A stretch of DNA of 64,000 nucleotides, taken from positions 2,438,001 to 2,502,000 of the forward strand of contig NZ_OY776488.1 in assembly GCF_963675635.1 (NCBI RefSeq), in the 5' to 3' direction. The DNA comes from an uncultured Pseudodesulfovibrio sp. GTDB taxonomy: Bacteria; Desulfobacterota; Desulfovibrionia; Desulfovibrionales; Desulfovibrionaceae. The translations under genes were made by a program, and so were the position numbers. Below the pieces are notes generated by a model that had not been told where the DNA came from, did not search any database, and saw only the letters and a list, made by a program, of their open reading frames with translations. Below, piece by piece: positions 1 to 7,463 of this stretch (position 1 is its first letter; the number at the start of each line of letters is the position of its first letter).

Positions 1-199
1 CGTGCATGATCCTGTCCTCGGGGTCGCACTTCTCCATCACCGGTAGCAGCAGGTCCATGCCCGCCTTGTTGCTCAGGTTCTCCGGGTTCAGCTCGTTGAG
101 CAGGGTATTGCGCGACTTACCTACCATGGCGGACAACAGGTCCGACTTCTTGGAGTCGATGACCACGTCGTGAACGAATTCTGAAAGGGGCTTGTCCAT
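1..199 (-). CDS. Phage CII/CP76-like regulatory protein, N-terminal part only
   Basis: The minus-strand frame starts at 199 and runs off the window edge, giving 66 residues. It is preceded by a purine-rich AAGGA-type ribosome site. The segment around residues 18-45 (KSDLLSAMVGKSRNTLLNEL followed by NPE) resembles the short DNA-binding helices of P2-type CII (CP76) regulators, which have a comparable run ending in LRNKLNPEQ. In the family this protein decides between early and late programmes. It lies 44 bp downstream of the DNA ligase gene and is probably in the same early leftward operon. The family assignment is by motif memory from a fragment, so it is tentative. Confidence 0.5.
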   Translation of the reverse strand, partial: MDKPLSEFVHDVVIDSKKSDLLSAMVGKSRNTLLNELNPENLSNKAGMDLLLPVMEKCDPEDRIMH

Positions 200-243
200 G
201 AAACTTTATCCTTCGTTAATGTGCAGGTTCCAAAAAAATATGC

Positions 244-1113
244 TCAGTTGCCACTATGGACAGCTTTGTCAGGCCTCGGACGACGAAACACGGGATTGCG
301 CAGGCTCCCTCTGCGGGTGACGCCCCGATGGAACACCTCGACCACATCGGGGCAGTCCCGATACAGCGTCCGCTTCATCTCCGTGGTCAGCCCGGACGTA
401 ATCCGCACCGGCACCTCGCCGTGCAGACACACGATGGCCTTGATCTCTTCCCTGCCTTCTACTGCCTCGACGCGGGACACCGGCAGATCAACGGACTGGA
501 ACGGCACTCGGCGCAGCCAGAATGGGGACAGCCCCGGCAGATAGGGAGCATCAGCCACCTTGAACACCGCGCCCTCGAACCCGTCGTCCACAAACTGGTC
601 CCGATAGAGGTCAAAGATGTTATCGGACAGGCTTCCGGCCAGTGGGCAGTGACGCACCAGCCGAACAGGCCCCGGCCCCATGCGCTCAAACGCACGAGCC
701 AGGGCCTCGGTCCGGGAGGTGAGGGGGGTATCGGGAAGACAGATGTCGAAAATGTTGAGCCGCAGCTCGTGATAACGGGACTCGATGTGCCCCTGCACGA
801 TCTCGCGCAGGACCTCAATGCCTTCGGGGTGGTCCAGCTCGCTGTCAAAGACGGCGCTGCCGCAGCAGAAGAACTCCAGCTCATACGTCAGATGAATAAG
901 AGCAGCGTTAAAATGCTCCCCAAACTCAAGGGGGAATCCGTTGCGCGAAAACAGTTTGAGCCCGTACCCGTCCGCCCCGCACCGGAAGCCGTCCAACTTG
1001 GGCGACACCAGCACGTTGTCACTGGTCCGGGCCAACCTGGCAAAATTGCCGAAGTCGTCGGAGCAGAGCTGGAACTGCGGCGTAATCGGAGGCTTTTGCG
1101 AAGATTTTCTCAC
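244..1113 (-). CDS. ATP-dependent DNA ligase (phage type)
   Basis: A 289-residue protein of the nucleotidyltransferase superfamily that would seal nicks in phage DNA using ATP. The adenylation motif I is SPKLDGFRC near residues 37-45, with the lysine as the nucleotide-accepting residue. SRNG (about 56-59), FDSELDH (about 89-95), LNIFDICLP, then DGFEGAVFK (motif IV) and FWLRRVPF (motif V) follow in the right order. The C-terminal about 90 residues would be a small OB-like domain. Its length is close to compact phage ligases of the T7 type. The start overlaps the end of the upstream HTH gene through ATGA, so the two are translationally coupled. Confidence 0.8.
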   Translation of the reverse strand: MRKSSQKPPITPQFQLCSDDFGNFARLARTSDNVLVSPKLDGFRCGADGYGLKLFSRNGFPLEFGEHFNAALIHLTYELEFFCCGSAVFDSELDHPEGIEVLREIVQGHIESRYHELRLNIFDICLPDTPLTSRTEALARAFERMGPGPVRLVRHCPLAGSLSDNIFDLYRDQFVDDGFEGAVFKVADAPYLPGLSPFWLRRVPFQSVDLPVSRVEAVEGREEIKAIVCLHGEVPVRITSGLTTEMKRTLYRDCPDVVEVFHRGVTRRGSLRNPVFRRPRPDKAVHSGN

Positions 1114-1409
1114 ATCGTCACCGGACCTGGGTCTACTCCATGCTCTTCAAGGGCGGACAAGCAAAGATCCCGCTCAGCGCGCAGCCGACGGTTCTCCTCG
1201 CGTAACTCGGCTGCCGAGAGCGACACATGGACTCGAAGATGCTTGGGAAAATAGGCGTTCACAGCCTTGGCTACTTTCTTCGGGGCCAGGCCGCGCTCAA
1301 GGGCGTTGTACACCTTGCGTATCTCGATACCGGTCTCCTGCGAGATTTTTCCCGGCTTGAGATCGTTCTCGATCATGAACAGTCTTCGTGCTTTCTTGTC
1401 ATTACTCAT
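1110..1409 (-). CDS. Small HTH-like early phage protein
   Basis: A 99-residue protein that starts the leftward early operon. Residues about 14-48 (NDLKPGKISQETGIEIRKVY onward) read as a helix-turn-helix: a recognition-like helix follows a G-x-I turn. Residues about 62-90 are a charged predicted coiled coil rich in Leu, Arg and Glu, suitable for dimerisation. The gene is divergent from the repressor at 1635 and overlaps the ligase start by 4 bases. A Cro-like or replication-accessory role is plausible from position alone. I do not recognise a named family. Confidence 0.6.
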   Translation of the reverse strand: MSNDKKARRLFMIENDLKPGKISQETGIEIRKVYNALERGLAPKKVAKAVNAYFPKHLRVHVSLSAAELREENRRLRAERDLCLSALEEHGVDPGPVTM

Positions 1410-1634
1410 AGTTTTGAGTAGAAAGGGTTAGATAGTTGAGTTTGAAACAACGCTTGTTTTCAGCAAAGCCTTTAAACACAGCATGTTGCTTTGAAATCCT
1501 TGTCTCCGGTGTGCTTCTTTTGGAAGCCCTGCTCGCTGCGCCCTGGTCGGATAGAGCGAGCATCATGAAATTGAAACTATGCGAGAATTTATGCACAGTC
1601 AACGAGTTTTCTCGCATTTAAGGGTAATATTTTC
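1410..1634. promoter_or_regulatory. Divergent operator/promoter region between early operon and repressor
   Basis: This 225-bp AT-rich gap separates the leftward early operon from the rightward repressor. It contains a perfect 15-bp palindrome AAACAA-CGC-TTGTTT at 1445-1459 and an inverted repeat TGCGAGAA (1580-1587) / TTCTCGCA (1609-1616) just before the repressor start. Palindromes in this position are typical phage repressor operators. Which protein binds which site is not shown by the sequence. Confidence 0.5.
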
Positions 1635-2246
1635 GTGAAATGGCCTGAACAGTTTGAAATAATTATGCAAAAAGCCGAGAGGAATCTCTCAACTCTCGGC
1701 GGCAGAATTAGCCTGACCCAGTTGGACTCCTTCCTCGGCGTGACGAGGGGCAAATCCCGCAACTGGTCCAAAGGCCAGCGCCCCAGCGCCGACGATCTGG
1801 AAACGATCGCGTACAAGCTCGGGTTCAATCCTATTTGGTTGTTGACGGGAATCGGCGACCCTGAAGCCCCCTGGCAACTCGACCACACGACCGACCTTGT
1901 CATCGATCGTAAGGACGGACAGCTGGCCGTGGGTGAAATCACGAAAAACTGCCCCATCACCGCGGCGGTGTACGAAATAGAGTCGGCCATGAAAAAGGCA
2001 GATGACCTCGCAAAGCTCAAGGCCATCATCGCCGACCTCGAGGGGCAGCATCACGCCCTCTGCAGACAGCGCGGCGCTTACGGGAATGCACTCAGAGAAC
2101 CAAGTCTCATGGCCCACGAAGAACGTATTTCCTATCCTGGCGACGCCTGCGGCATAGACCAGGACCCGTCCACCACGGAAGAGCAGGTCGTAGTATCAGG
2201 TGAACGTCACAAGGTCCGCGCACGAAACACAAAGTCAAACGACTAG
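1635..2246 (+). CDS. Phage repressor-like HTH protein without a peptidase domain
   Basis: A 203-residue protein. Residues 1-75 form an XRE-type HTH typical of CI-like repressors: the segment ISLTQLDSFLGVTRGKSRNW is helix 2-turn-helix 3, and PSADDLETIAYKLGFNPIWL is the usual helix 4-5 ending with the WLLTG motif. The rest is hydrophilic and I see no S24/LexA-type Ser-Lys autoprotease motif. The C-terminal end (EEQVVVSGERHKVRARNTKS) is basic. Position opposite the early operon argues for the lysogeny repressor. Loss of a peptidase domain would imply induction by an antirepressor rather than RecA-stimulated cleavage. Confidence 0.65.
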   Translation: MKWPEQFEIIMQKAERNLSTLGGRISLTQLDSFLGVTRGKSRNWSKGQRPSADDLETIAYKLGFNPIWLLTGIGDPEAPWQLDHTTDLVIDRKDGQLAVGEITKNCPITAAVYEIESAMKKADDLAKLKAIIADLEGQHHALCRQRGAYGNALREPSLMAHEERISYPGDACGIDQDPSTTEEQVVVSGERHKVRARNTKSND

Positions 2247-2329
2247 GGCAGGAGGACGGCGACGAAGACAGGTGTTTTTTTTGGCTGCAATAATAGATAA
2301 AACGTATCTTTGATTGAAAAGGTATAGAA

Positions 2330-2872
2330 ATGAAACTCAACACCCTCGGGAAAATATGCATCGCAGGCATCATGGTGCTCGCGTTCATCGGTTTCTGCGG
2401 CTGGCAGGAATCACAAAAAAAAGACGAAGAAAAGCGGACCTTCACTGATTTCCATATTGAAAAACAGCTCATCCTCAAAAAAATGAACGAGCTGACCAGC
2501 GTCAAGGAATTTAACAAGGCAATCGCCCTGGGCTACAAGCAGCAAAAATTCGATGACCCCGAAGTCAAAAATGCCATCGAACGGATCATCACCGAACGCA
2601 AGACATGGCTCGAAAAAGCACTCCCAACCATCAAGGCCGAAAAACAGGTCCGCACGGCATGGTGGGCCATGCTCGCCCCAGAATATGGCAGCAAGCCCTA
2701 CTTGGCGGTCTCCATGAACAATGACGGCAGCGACAGATCGGGCTATGCCGAATACCTATGCGTGACCCTTGCCGATGTCGGCATCAAGGGGGTTGATATT
2801 ATCGTCAAAGATCACAGCGGCCTCATGCACAACACAGACAAAACAATCGGCAGCGCCTATTGCCCTGAATAA
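2330..2872 (+). CDS. Membrane-anchored hypothetical protein
   Basis: A 180-residue protein with a single N-terminal hydrophobic segment (about residues 8-24, ICIAGIMVLAFIGFCGW) and a charged, mostly helical remainder. Cys23 lies in a GFCGW context that is not a good lipobox, so a signal anchor is more likely than a lipoprotein. It is the first gene of a tight plus-strand run reaching 4971, probably expressed in the lysogen. I recognise no family. Confidence 0.6.
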   Translation: MKLNTLGKICIAGIMVLAFIGFCGWQESQKKDEEKRTFTDFHIEKQLILKKMNELTSVKEFNKAIALGYKQQKFDDPEVKNAIERIITERKTWLEKALPTIKAEKQVRTAWWAMLAPEYGSKPYLAVSMNNDGSDRSGYAEYLCVTLADVGIKGVDIIVKDHSGLMHNTDKTIGSAYCPE

Positions 2873-2874
2873 TC

Positions 2875-3225
2875 ATGCCCATCTACGAACTCACCCCCAT
2901 TGACCTGTCCGATCCGGACTGGAAGGCATCCACCCACCACGCCCCGTGCGTGGTCCGTGCCGACAACGAGCGCAACGCCCGACTCGCCGCGACACTGGCC
3001 TTCTTTGTTGCGACTGGACGGGAACCAGGAGCAAAACTCCATGCCAACCCCTGGAACCAGAAAGACAAAGTCGAAGCCCACCTCGTGACCGAGCACGGCT
3101 TCAGGGAGGATGGACCACAAATAGTGCTCGCCCCGACTGGGGATCACCCACCCTGGAAGACAAAGACGAAAAGCCCGTCCACTGACTCCAAGGCTCTTCG
3201 ACCGACCCACAAAACAAACAGTTAA
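2875..3225 (+). CDS. Hypothetical soluble protein
   Basis: A 116-residue protein beginning 2 bases after the previous stop. The N-terminal half has a pattern (YELTPIDLSDPDWKASTHH, then a stretch rich in Arg and Ala, then ATGREPG) that looks like a small alpha/beta domain. The last 30 residues are Lys/Thr/Pro rich and probably disordered. No catalytic motif is visible and I do not recognise the family. Its place inside the plus-strand cargo run suggests lysogenic expression. Confidence 0.55.
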   Translation: MPIYELTPIDLSDPDWKASTHHAPCVVRADNERNARLAATLAFFVATGREPGAKLHANPWNQKDKVEAHLVTEHGFREDGPQIVLAPTGDHPPWKTKTKSPSTDSKALRPTHKTNS

Positions 3226-3238
3226 CAAGGCAAATTAT

Positions 3239-3442
3239 ATGTCTCCAGTCGTAATCATTGGCATTACCCTATTCTTTGCAATCATGCTCTTTCTCTTCCT
3301 ACCTACTTTCGTAAGGAGGAACCAAGGGGTTGGATGGAAAAATTTACACCGAAGCGATGGAAGGATCGACTGTCCTTTTTGCCACAAGGTTTCAAACAAT
3401 CCCAATACGTGCAGCGAATGCGGCGAAGAATTTTGGAAATAA
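3239..3442 (+). CDS. Small membrane protein with C-terminal zinc ribbon
   Basis: A 67-residue protein: a strongly hydrophobic segment at residues 3-24, then a short basic linker, then a zinc ribbon made of two CxxC knuckles (CPFCHK near 45-50 and CSECGEE near 58-64). The ribbon would sit in the cytoplasm if the helix is an N-out anchor. It overlaps the next gene by 25 bases. The function is unknown. Confidence 0.6.
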   Translation: MSPVVIIGITLFFAIMLFLFLPTFVRRNQGVGWKNLHRSDGRIDCPFCHKVSNNPNTCSECGEEFWK

Positions 3443-3888
3443 TCAGGGTTGTATCCCTTTTCCTGCTCCTGGCCATCCCGGCCAGCGCCGCGGACGTCAC
3501 ACTGTTGGAGCCCGGCGACCGCATCATGGCCGTTGTCCTCGAAGTGGTCGACGGCGACTCCCTGGTGGTGGAGGTGCGCGGCCTGCGCATGCCCGTGAGA
3601 CTGGCCGGGGTGAACTGCCCGGAATGGGATGCCCCCGGCGGCACCGAGGCCAAAGCCTTCACCGCCGAATGGATCGCGCGCAACCCGACCCTTATCCTGG
3701 AGGCCGCCCAGGACTACTACACTAAAAAACCGGACTGCTGGGACCGCTTCAATCGCCTCCTCGCCTGGGTCTGGCGCGACAACCACCTCCTGCAGGAAGA
3801 CATGGTCCGCGCAGGCCACGCCCAGGTGAAGTGGATCACCGAAAAGGACAAACACTATAAGCGGCTCGTGGCCGCGGAAAGGGAATAA
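3418..3888 (+). CDS. Secreted thermonuclease-like (SNase) protein
   Basis: A 156-residue exported protein. The chosen ATG at 3418 gives a clean signal peptide (MRRRILEII, hydrophobic core, cleavage after IPASA); an upstream start at 3334 would bury it behind 28 extra residues. The mature part has the SNase OB-fold landmarks: VVDGDSLVVEV (the D-G-D metal loop), LAGVNCPEWD in place of LxGIDxPE, the EAKAFTAEWI helix, and DRFNRLLAWVW matching the D-x-Y/F-GR-LA strand. The classic second catalytic Arg of the LxGRxLA motif is here an Asn-Arg pair (FNRLLA). It would be a Ca-dependent periplasmic or secreted nuclease. Confidence 0.75.
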   Translation: MRRRILEIIRVVSLFLLLAIPASAADVTLLEPGDRIMAVVLEVVDGDSLVVEVRGLRMPVRLAGVNCPEWDAPGGTEAKAFTAEWIARNPTLILEAAQDYYTKKPDCWDRFNRLLAWVWRDNHLLQEDMVRAGHAQVKWITEKDKHYKRLVAAERE

Positions 3889-3891
3889 CTC

Positions 3892-4971
3892 ATGATCACG
3901 TTATTCAACGACAACAACACCATCAACCGGATGAAGGTGATCGCCGAAAAAATCCGGAGCCTTGCTGTAAGCGATGAATTCGAAAAAACCAGAAACCAAT
4001 ACATTGTTGATATCCTGAAAGACATGATCCTCAACCCGGAGGATTGGGACAGAGATTGTCAGATAAACATCGAATGGATAGGCAGCCAATTCAACAAACG
4101 CCTGGACAGGGTGTCTTCTGATTCCACCAGGGAAAACCTCGATGACCTGTTTTCCATTTGCTTTCGCTATGCTCTGGAGTTTGAGTTGAACAACGCTCCA
4201 GACGCGCAGACCTTCTTTGCTGAGATGAACAGGTTTGCCACCGGGAATCTTGAGATATTTGAAGGCAGGATCAAAGGCCAAATCCAGTGGGCGCTCACAC
4301 AGATGCCCATTGCCATGACCAAGCGGTTGCTCAACCACGAGGATGTTGCAGTCCTCAAAAAGGCGGAAGCGACTAAACAGGAAGTTGAAGACCGGATCAA
4401 AACCTGGAACGAACAACTCAAATCTTCTTTGGATACGGCTATGGACCTGGCCGGGCTGCTTCAGAATTTTAAGACCGGGGCCAATTTCGTGGCACTGCAC
4501 CAGGGCTTCAAGAGACTCCGTGATGACAAACGAGGGGAGTTGTTCCGGGCCAGGGTCGGGATGATCATTATGGGTCTAGGCGCATTGGCCCCTCTGGCAG
4601 CCAAGATCGTGCTGCTTTTCAACAGTCCGGCTTCGACAACCCCCTTGCAAAGCCTGCTTGCGTTTCTCCCCTTCCTTTCCATGTCCGTCATTTTCCTTTA
4701 TTTCTATCGCGTGTCCCTCATGGATCACAAGTCCATTAAATCCCAGCTCCTCCAGCTCGATCTACGCATGTCGCTGTGCGAATTCATCCAAAGCTATGCC
4801 GATTATGCTGCCGAGATCAAAACCAAGGATAAGGAAGCTCTGACCCGATTTGAACAAGTGGTCTTTTCGGGCATTGTGGCTGAAGAATCGAAAATTCCTG
4901 CAGCCTTTGACGGGATGGAGCAGCTCGCCAACGTATTCAACTCCGTGAAAAAGGCCGGCAGTGGAGGGTAG
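3892..4971 (+). CDS. Two-helix membrane protein of unknown function
   Basis: A 359-residue protein with a long helical, charged N-terminal half (residues 1-220), two hydrophobic segments at about 222-243 and 255-275, and an approximately 85-residue helical C-terminus. Both ends would be cytoplasmic. The layout (soluble coiled domain plus a hairpin of two membrane helices) resembles membrane effectors of abortive-infection genes, but I see no recognisable effector domain. The gene starts 3 bases after the nuclease gene. Function unknown. Confidence 0.55.
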   Translation: MITLFNDNNTINRMKVIAEKIRSLAVSDEFEKTRNQYIVDILKDMILNPEDWDRDCQINIEWIGSQFNKRLDRVSSDSTRENLDDLFSICFRYALEFELNNAPDAQTFFAEMNRFATGNLEIFEGRIKGQIQWALTQMPIAMTKRLLNHEDVAVLKKAEATKQEVEDRIKTWNEQLKSSLDTAMDLAGLLQNFKTGANFVALHQGFKRLRDDKRGELFRARVGMIIMGLGALAPLAAKIVLLFNSPASTTPLQSLLAFLPFLSMSVIFLYFYRVSLMDHKSIKSQLLQLDLRMSLCEFIQSYADYAAEIKTKDKEALTRFEQVVFSGIVAEESKIPAAFDGMEQLANVFNSVKKAGSGG

Positions 4972-5127
4972 AGAATAAGGGCGGCACCGTTGCCCTGGAT
5001 TTCGACAAGAAGCGCTAAGGCAAATACGGATACCTCCCCGCCTAGGTTCTGACGTGAGAATTCAGGCAGGTCAGACAATTGACTGGCCATGCAATTCACC
5101 GTTTTTAAGAAATTGTTAAGTTATATG

Positions 5128-5182
5128 TTGACAACCACACTAAAACAGTTGACACAAACACATCAAGCGTTAAGGTAAATAT
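5128..5182 (+). promoter_or_regulatory. Putative promoter/operator of the toxin-antitoxin-chaperone operon
   Basis: Two imperfect direct repeats of 14 bp, GTTGACA-ACCACAC and GTTGACA-CAAACAC, begin 21 bp apart (5127 and 5148), i.e. two helical turns. Each contains a perfect -35 hexamer TTGACA (5128-5133 and 5149-5154). The -10 element is not clear; AT-rich sequence around 5176-5181 is a weak candidate. This would suit an autoregulated toxin-antitoxin promoter. The rest of the 4972-5127 gap shows nothing I can name. Confidence 0.4.
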
Positions 5183-5188
5183 AAACAA

Positions 5189-5563
5189 ATGCCAAAAGAA
5201 GCCATACTCGAAGCAAATGGGCGCAGCATCATTTTCTGGAGCCCGGAAGGAACACCTCTCCCTACCGGGACATGCGGCTGTCCAAACATGGATGCACGCG
5301 CCGAGCTTAAATTGGTACGAGTATGCAGACCGTTCATTGAAACTGGGAAATTCCCACGAAACGACACGAAGTTCAAAGCGGTAACGGGGCACAGCCCCCT
5401 CTGCGCCATCAAGCCGGACAAGCAGCTCAGGCTCCTGGGATACTTCCAGGATCTGCGCACGTTCGTCGTAGTGATGTGCGTCAGGAAGAAGAACAACAAG
5501 CATAAGACATCCGATCTCAAAAGGGCGCAAGAGCTTGTTGGAGAACATCAGAAAACATACTGA
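5189..5563 (+). CDS. higB: HigB/RelE-type toxin of a toxin-antitoxin-chaperone system
   Basis: A 124-residue basic protein that fits the phage-derived Gp49/HigB branch of the RelE mRNA interferases. The core is the strand-rich segment DKQLRLLGYFQDLRTFVVVM followed by the C-terminal basic helix CVRKKNNKHKTSDLKRAQEL, where HigB toxins carry catalytic basic residues. It precedes an XRE antitoxin by 8 bases, the reverse toxin-first order typical of HigBA. Family members cut mRNA on the ribosome. The assignment rests on motif shape plus gene order; the order toxin, antitoxin, SecB-like chaperone makes it strong. Confidence 0.75.
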   Translation: MPKEAILEANGRSIIFWSPEGTPLPTGTCGCPNMDARAELKLVRVCRPFIETGKFPRNDTKFKAVTGHSPLCAIKPDKQLRLLGYFQDLRTFVVVMCVRKKNNKHKTSDLKRAQELVGEHQKTY

Positions 5564-5571
5564 GGTGTATC

Positions 5572-6006
5572 GTGGCTAATTGGAAGGGCATCGAGTACAG
5601 CGGGACTCTGGCACACGTCATTGAGGAAACTCCTGACCAGGAACTGGCGTTCTATGACTACATCGATGATTTGTCCGATCAAATTTTTGAAGCAATGGAG
5701 AGCAAAGGCTGGAGCAAGGCAGACCTTGCCAGAGCCACCGGAAAGAGCCGCTCCTGGGTCACCCAGGTGCTTTCCGGCGAAAACAACATGACCATGAAGA
5801 CGTTTGTTTCCATCCTCCATGCCCTAGGCATGAAGGCCGAGACCAAGATTGTTAATGACAAAGAATGCTCCTGGAACGGAATAAGCAGCGATTTCGAGTA
5901 TCTCAACCTGAAATCGAAGCAAGACTCCTTGGCTCGCGTCCAGGCCCCATACAAAGAGGTAGGTCTGCGCAGAGGGAAAATACTTAAGTACGCCAAGGCA
6001 GCATAG
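5572..6006 (+). CDS. higA: HigA-type antitoxin with C-terminal chaperone-addiction-like tail
   Basis: A 144-residue protein starting at GTG with GAGGTG just upstream, the ribosome site overlapping the toxin stop codon. Residues about 34-90 are an XRE helix-turn-helix (KGWSKADLARATGKSRSWVT with LSGENNMTMKTF after it). About 55 residues remain after the HTH, including Trp101 in ECSWNG. In the Mycobacterium tuberculosis HigBA-SecB system the antitoxin has an equivalent C-terminal extension that needs a SecB-like chaperone to avoid aggregation and proteolysis. The neighbour at 6017 is such a chaperone, so I infer the same addiction logic. Confidence 0.75.
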   Translation: MANWKGIEYSGTLAHVIEETPDQELAFYDYIDDLSDQIFEAMESKGWSKADLARATGKSRSWVTQVLSGENNMTMKTFVSILHALGMKAETKIVNDKECSWNGISSDFEYLNLKSKQDSLARVQAPYKEVGLRRGKILKYAKAA

Positions 6007-6016
6007 GTAACAAAAA

Positions 6017-6484
6017 ATGGGTATTGTCAGACAGGCTGTAAGGACCAAAGAACCTTACCTGAAAATGGACTACCACTTCTTTCCGAATGTCGAGGTCGAA
6101 ATGTGCCTCGAACTGCCGGGACAGGAGGCAGTCGAAGGATTCATGGACCTGGATTGGGATTTCGAGGTCAATGTAGGTCAGGACGAGAACCGGAAGGAAG
6201 CATATTCCATCCGCATGCAGCTCTCCACGGCCAACCAAGAGAAGAAGGCGTACAAGGTCAAACTCACCGCCCTTGGCTTCTTCCATTTCACGGATGAATG
6301 CCCGGAAGAGCAGCGAGAGTCCATGATCTACGTCCTGGGTCAAAACATGCTGTACGGCGCGTGCAGGGAATACCTGTACACCATGACCGCGCATGGACCT
6401 CATCCGGCCCTGTATCTGCCCGGCGTGACGTTCGTGCCGGACAATAACGGCGAAGAAGAAGAAGTCGAAGCATTGGAGGAATAA
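6017..6484 (+). CDS. SecB-like chaperone of a toxin-antitoxin-chaperone operon
   Basis: A 155-residue acidic protein 10 bases after the antitoxin stop. The beta-rich N-terminal half (AEVEMCLELPG-like strands) and the C-terminal LYGACREYLYTMTAHGPHPA segment followed by LYLPGVTFVP match SecB, where the same place reads REVISDLVSRGGFPPLLL then PVNF. The last 15 residues are Glu rich, as in SecB. A genome's own export SecB is not normally encoded next to a HigBA pair inside a prophage, so this is best read as the dedicated TAC chaperone that protects HigA. Confidence 0.75.
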   Translation: MGIVRQAVRTKEPYLKMDYHFFPNVEVEMCLELPGQEAVEGFMDLDWDFEVNVGQDENRKEAYSIRMQLSTANQEKKAYKVKLTALGFFHFTDECPEEQRESMIYVLGQNMLYGACREYLYTMTAHGPHPALYLPGVTFVPDNNGEEEEVEALEE

Positions 6485-6594
6485 ATCGAGCGTTCAACTT
6501 GCTGGAATCAAAAGAACATTAGACTTTCTCTAGAAAGTTCATTGACTCTGATGAACGCATGATTAATTACTCATATTAATTGTAGCTGATTGAC

Positions 6595-6632
6595 AAAAAA
6601 AAGCACCGTGACCTTGCAGGGTCACGGTGCTT
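6595..6632 (-). terminator. Strong minus-strand intrinsic terminator
   Basis: A 13-bp perfect stem (6601-6613 with 6620-6632, core GCACCGTGACC) and 6-nt loop. On the minus strand it is followed by eight T residues. There is no comparable T-tract on the plus-strand side, so it serves leftward transcription. Confidence 0.75.
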
Positions 6633-6643
6633 GCGGGGACCGG

Positions 6644-6687
6644 AAAAAAATTCGGTTAGTTCCCTCTCTGGTAAAGAAGAACTAACC
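6644..6687 (-). terminator. Second minus-strand terminator-like hairpin in tandem
   Basis: Arms GGTTAGTTC (6654-6662) and GAACTAACC (6679-6687) form a 9-bp stem; on the minus strand they are followed after GAA by seven T residues. It precedes the stronger terminator at 6595-6632. No minus-strand gene lies between here and the terminator at 8211. Confidence 0.6.
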
Positions 6688-6700
6688 ATCCGGTTTCCCG

Positions 6701-6730
6701 CTGTCAATATGTTTATCATATTATTGACAG
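6701..6730. promoter_or_regulatory. Inverted repeat with TTGACA on both strands
   Basis: CTGTCAATA (6701-6709) and TATTGACAG (6722-6730) form a 9-bp inverted repeat with a 12-bp spacer. Each arm contains TTGACA pointing outward, i.e. a possible -35 box on each strand. GGAGG followed by a 4-codon micro-frame (ATGTGCTCTCTCTAA) lies just right of it. The remainder of the 6485-6876 gap shows no other coding potential. Confidence 0.4.
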
Positions 6731-6876
6731 TGGAGGTAACCACCATGTGCTCTCTCTAATCCCCATTTTATCGACTCTTGGCTAAATTGCGCCAGCTTTG
6801 TCACGCACCGGAGCGGCGCGCACAGGATAGGTGCGTCCAATAAAAATTCATCTCTTTCAGAGAGGGAGACATACTA

Positions 6877-7113
6877 ATGTCCAAACCCAAACAGACCCAC
6901 GTGGTCCCCAATCCCAACGGAGGTTGGGACTCCAAAGACACCGGCAATAGCCGTGTTTCCAGGCACTTTGATACCAAACGCGAAACCACCGACTGGGCCA
7001 GAGACCACAGCCGGCGAGATGGTAACGAACTCGTCATCCACAACCGGGATGGCCAGATCGGCCAGAAGGATTCCCACGGCAACGATCCCTGTCCACCCAG
7101 GGACAAGAACTAG
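6877..7113 (+). CDS. DUF2188 protein
   Basis: A 78-residue protein matching the DUF2188 pattern almost end to end: HVVPNPNGGWDSK near the start, a central helix with DTKRETTDWARDHSRR, then GNELVIHNRDGQI and KDSHGNDPCPP at the end. It would fold as a small beta-alpha-beta domain. Members are common in mobile elements and have no proven function. It opens a plus-strand run of four small genes (6877-8203) with AGAGAGGGAG upstream. Confidence 0.8.
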   Translation: MSKPKQTHVVPNPNGGWDSKDTGNSRVSRHFDTKRETTDWARDHSRRDGNELVIHNRDGQIGQKDSHGNDPCPPRDKN

Positions 7114-7122
7114 GGGGCTGCC

Positions 7123-7398
7123 GTGGCAACGTATATCATCAGCTACGATCTTGATGCTCCCCACCGGGACTACTCCGGCGTGGCCAAAATCATCGAGTCC
7201 TGCGGGAAAGCATGGCACTGTCTCGACTCCACTTGGCTTGTGGTCTCCACTCTTGACCACGCCGAAATCCGTAACAAGGTGAAAGCAGTCTTGGATTCCG
7301 GGGACAAACTCCTCGTTGCCAAGTTGTCTGGAGCCAGGGCTTGGTCTGGCTTCACTGGCCCCTGCCACGACTGGCTGAAAGACAACGGTAACTTCTAA
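7123..7398 (+). CDS. Cas2-fold SinR-like small protein
   Basis: A 91-residue protein beginning at GTG. The opening ATYIISYDLDAP (first strand plus Asp, as in Cas2), the middle HCLDSTWLVVST and the LDSGDKLLVAKL strand reproduce the ferredoxin-like Cas2/VapD fold of the SinR-like family. There is no CRISPR array or cas1 in the window, so it is not a CRISPR adaptation protein here. Related solitary proteins may be endoribonucleases. It follows the DUF2188 gene by 9 bases. Confidence 0.65.
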   Translation: MATYIISYDLDAPHRDYSGVAKIIESCGKAWHCLDSTWLVVSTLDHAEIRNKVKAVLDSGDKLLVAKLSGARAWSGFTGPCHDWLKDNGNF

Positions 7399-7463
7399 TT
7401 CAACCGGCCCGCCCTAGAAACCAGGGCGGGCCATTCGACAACCCCGCAACGAGGATACAAATA

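Noticed and set aside
256..1254. Long plus-strand frame opposite the ligase gene
   Set aside because: It shadows the ligase and HTH genes; no ribosome site and no domain.
7123..7398. Cas2-like protein as evidence for CRISPR
   Set aside because: No repeat-spacer array or cas1 is visible in the window.
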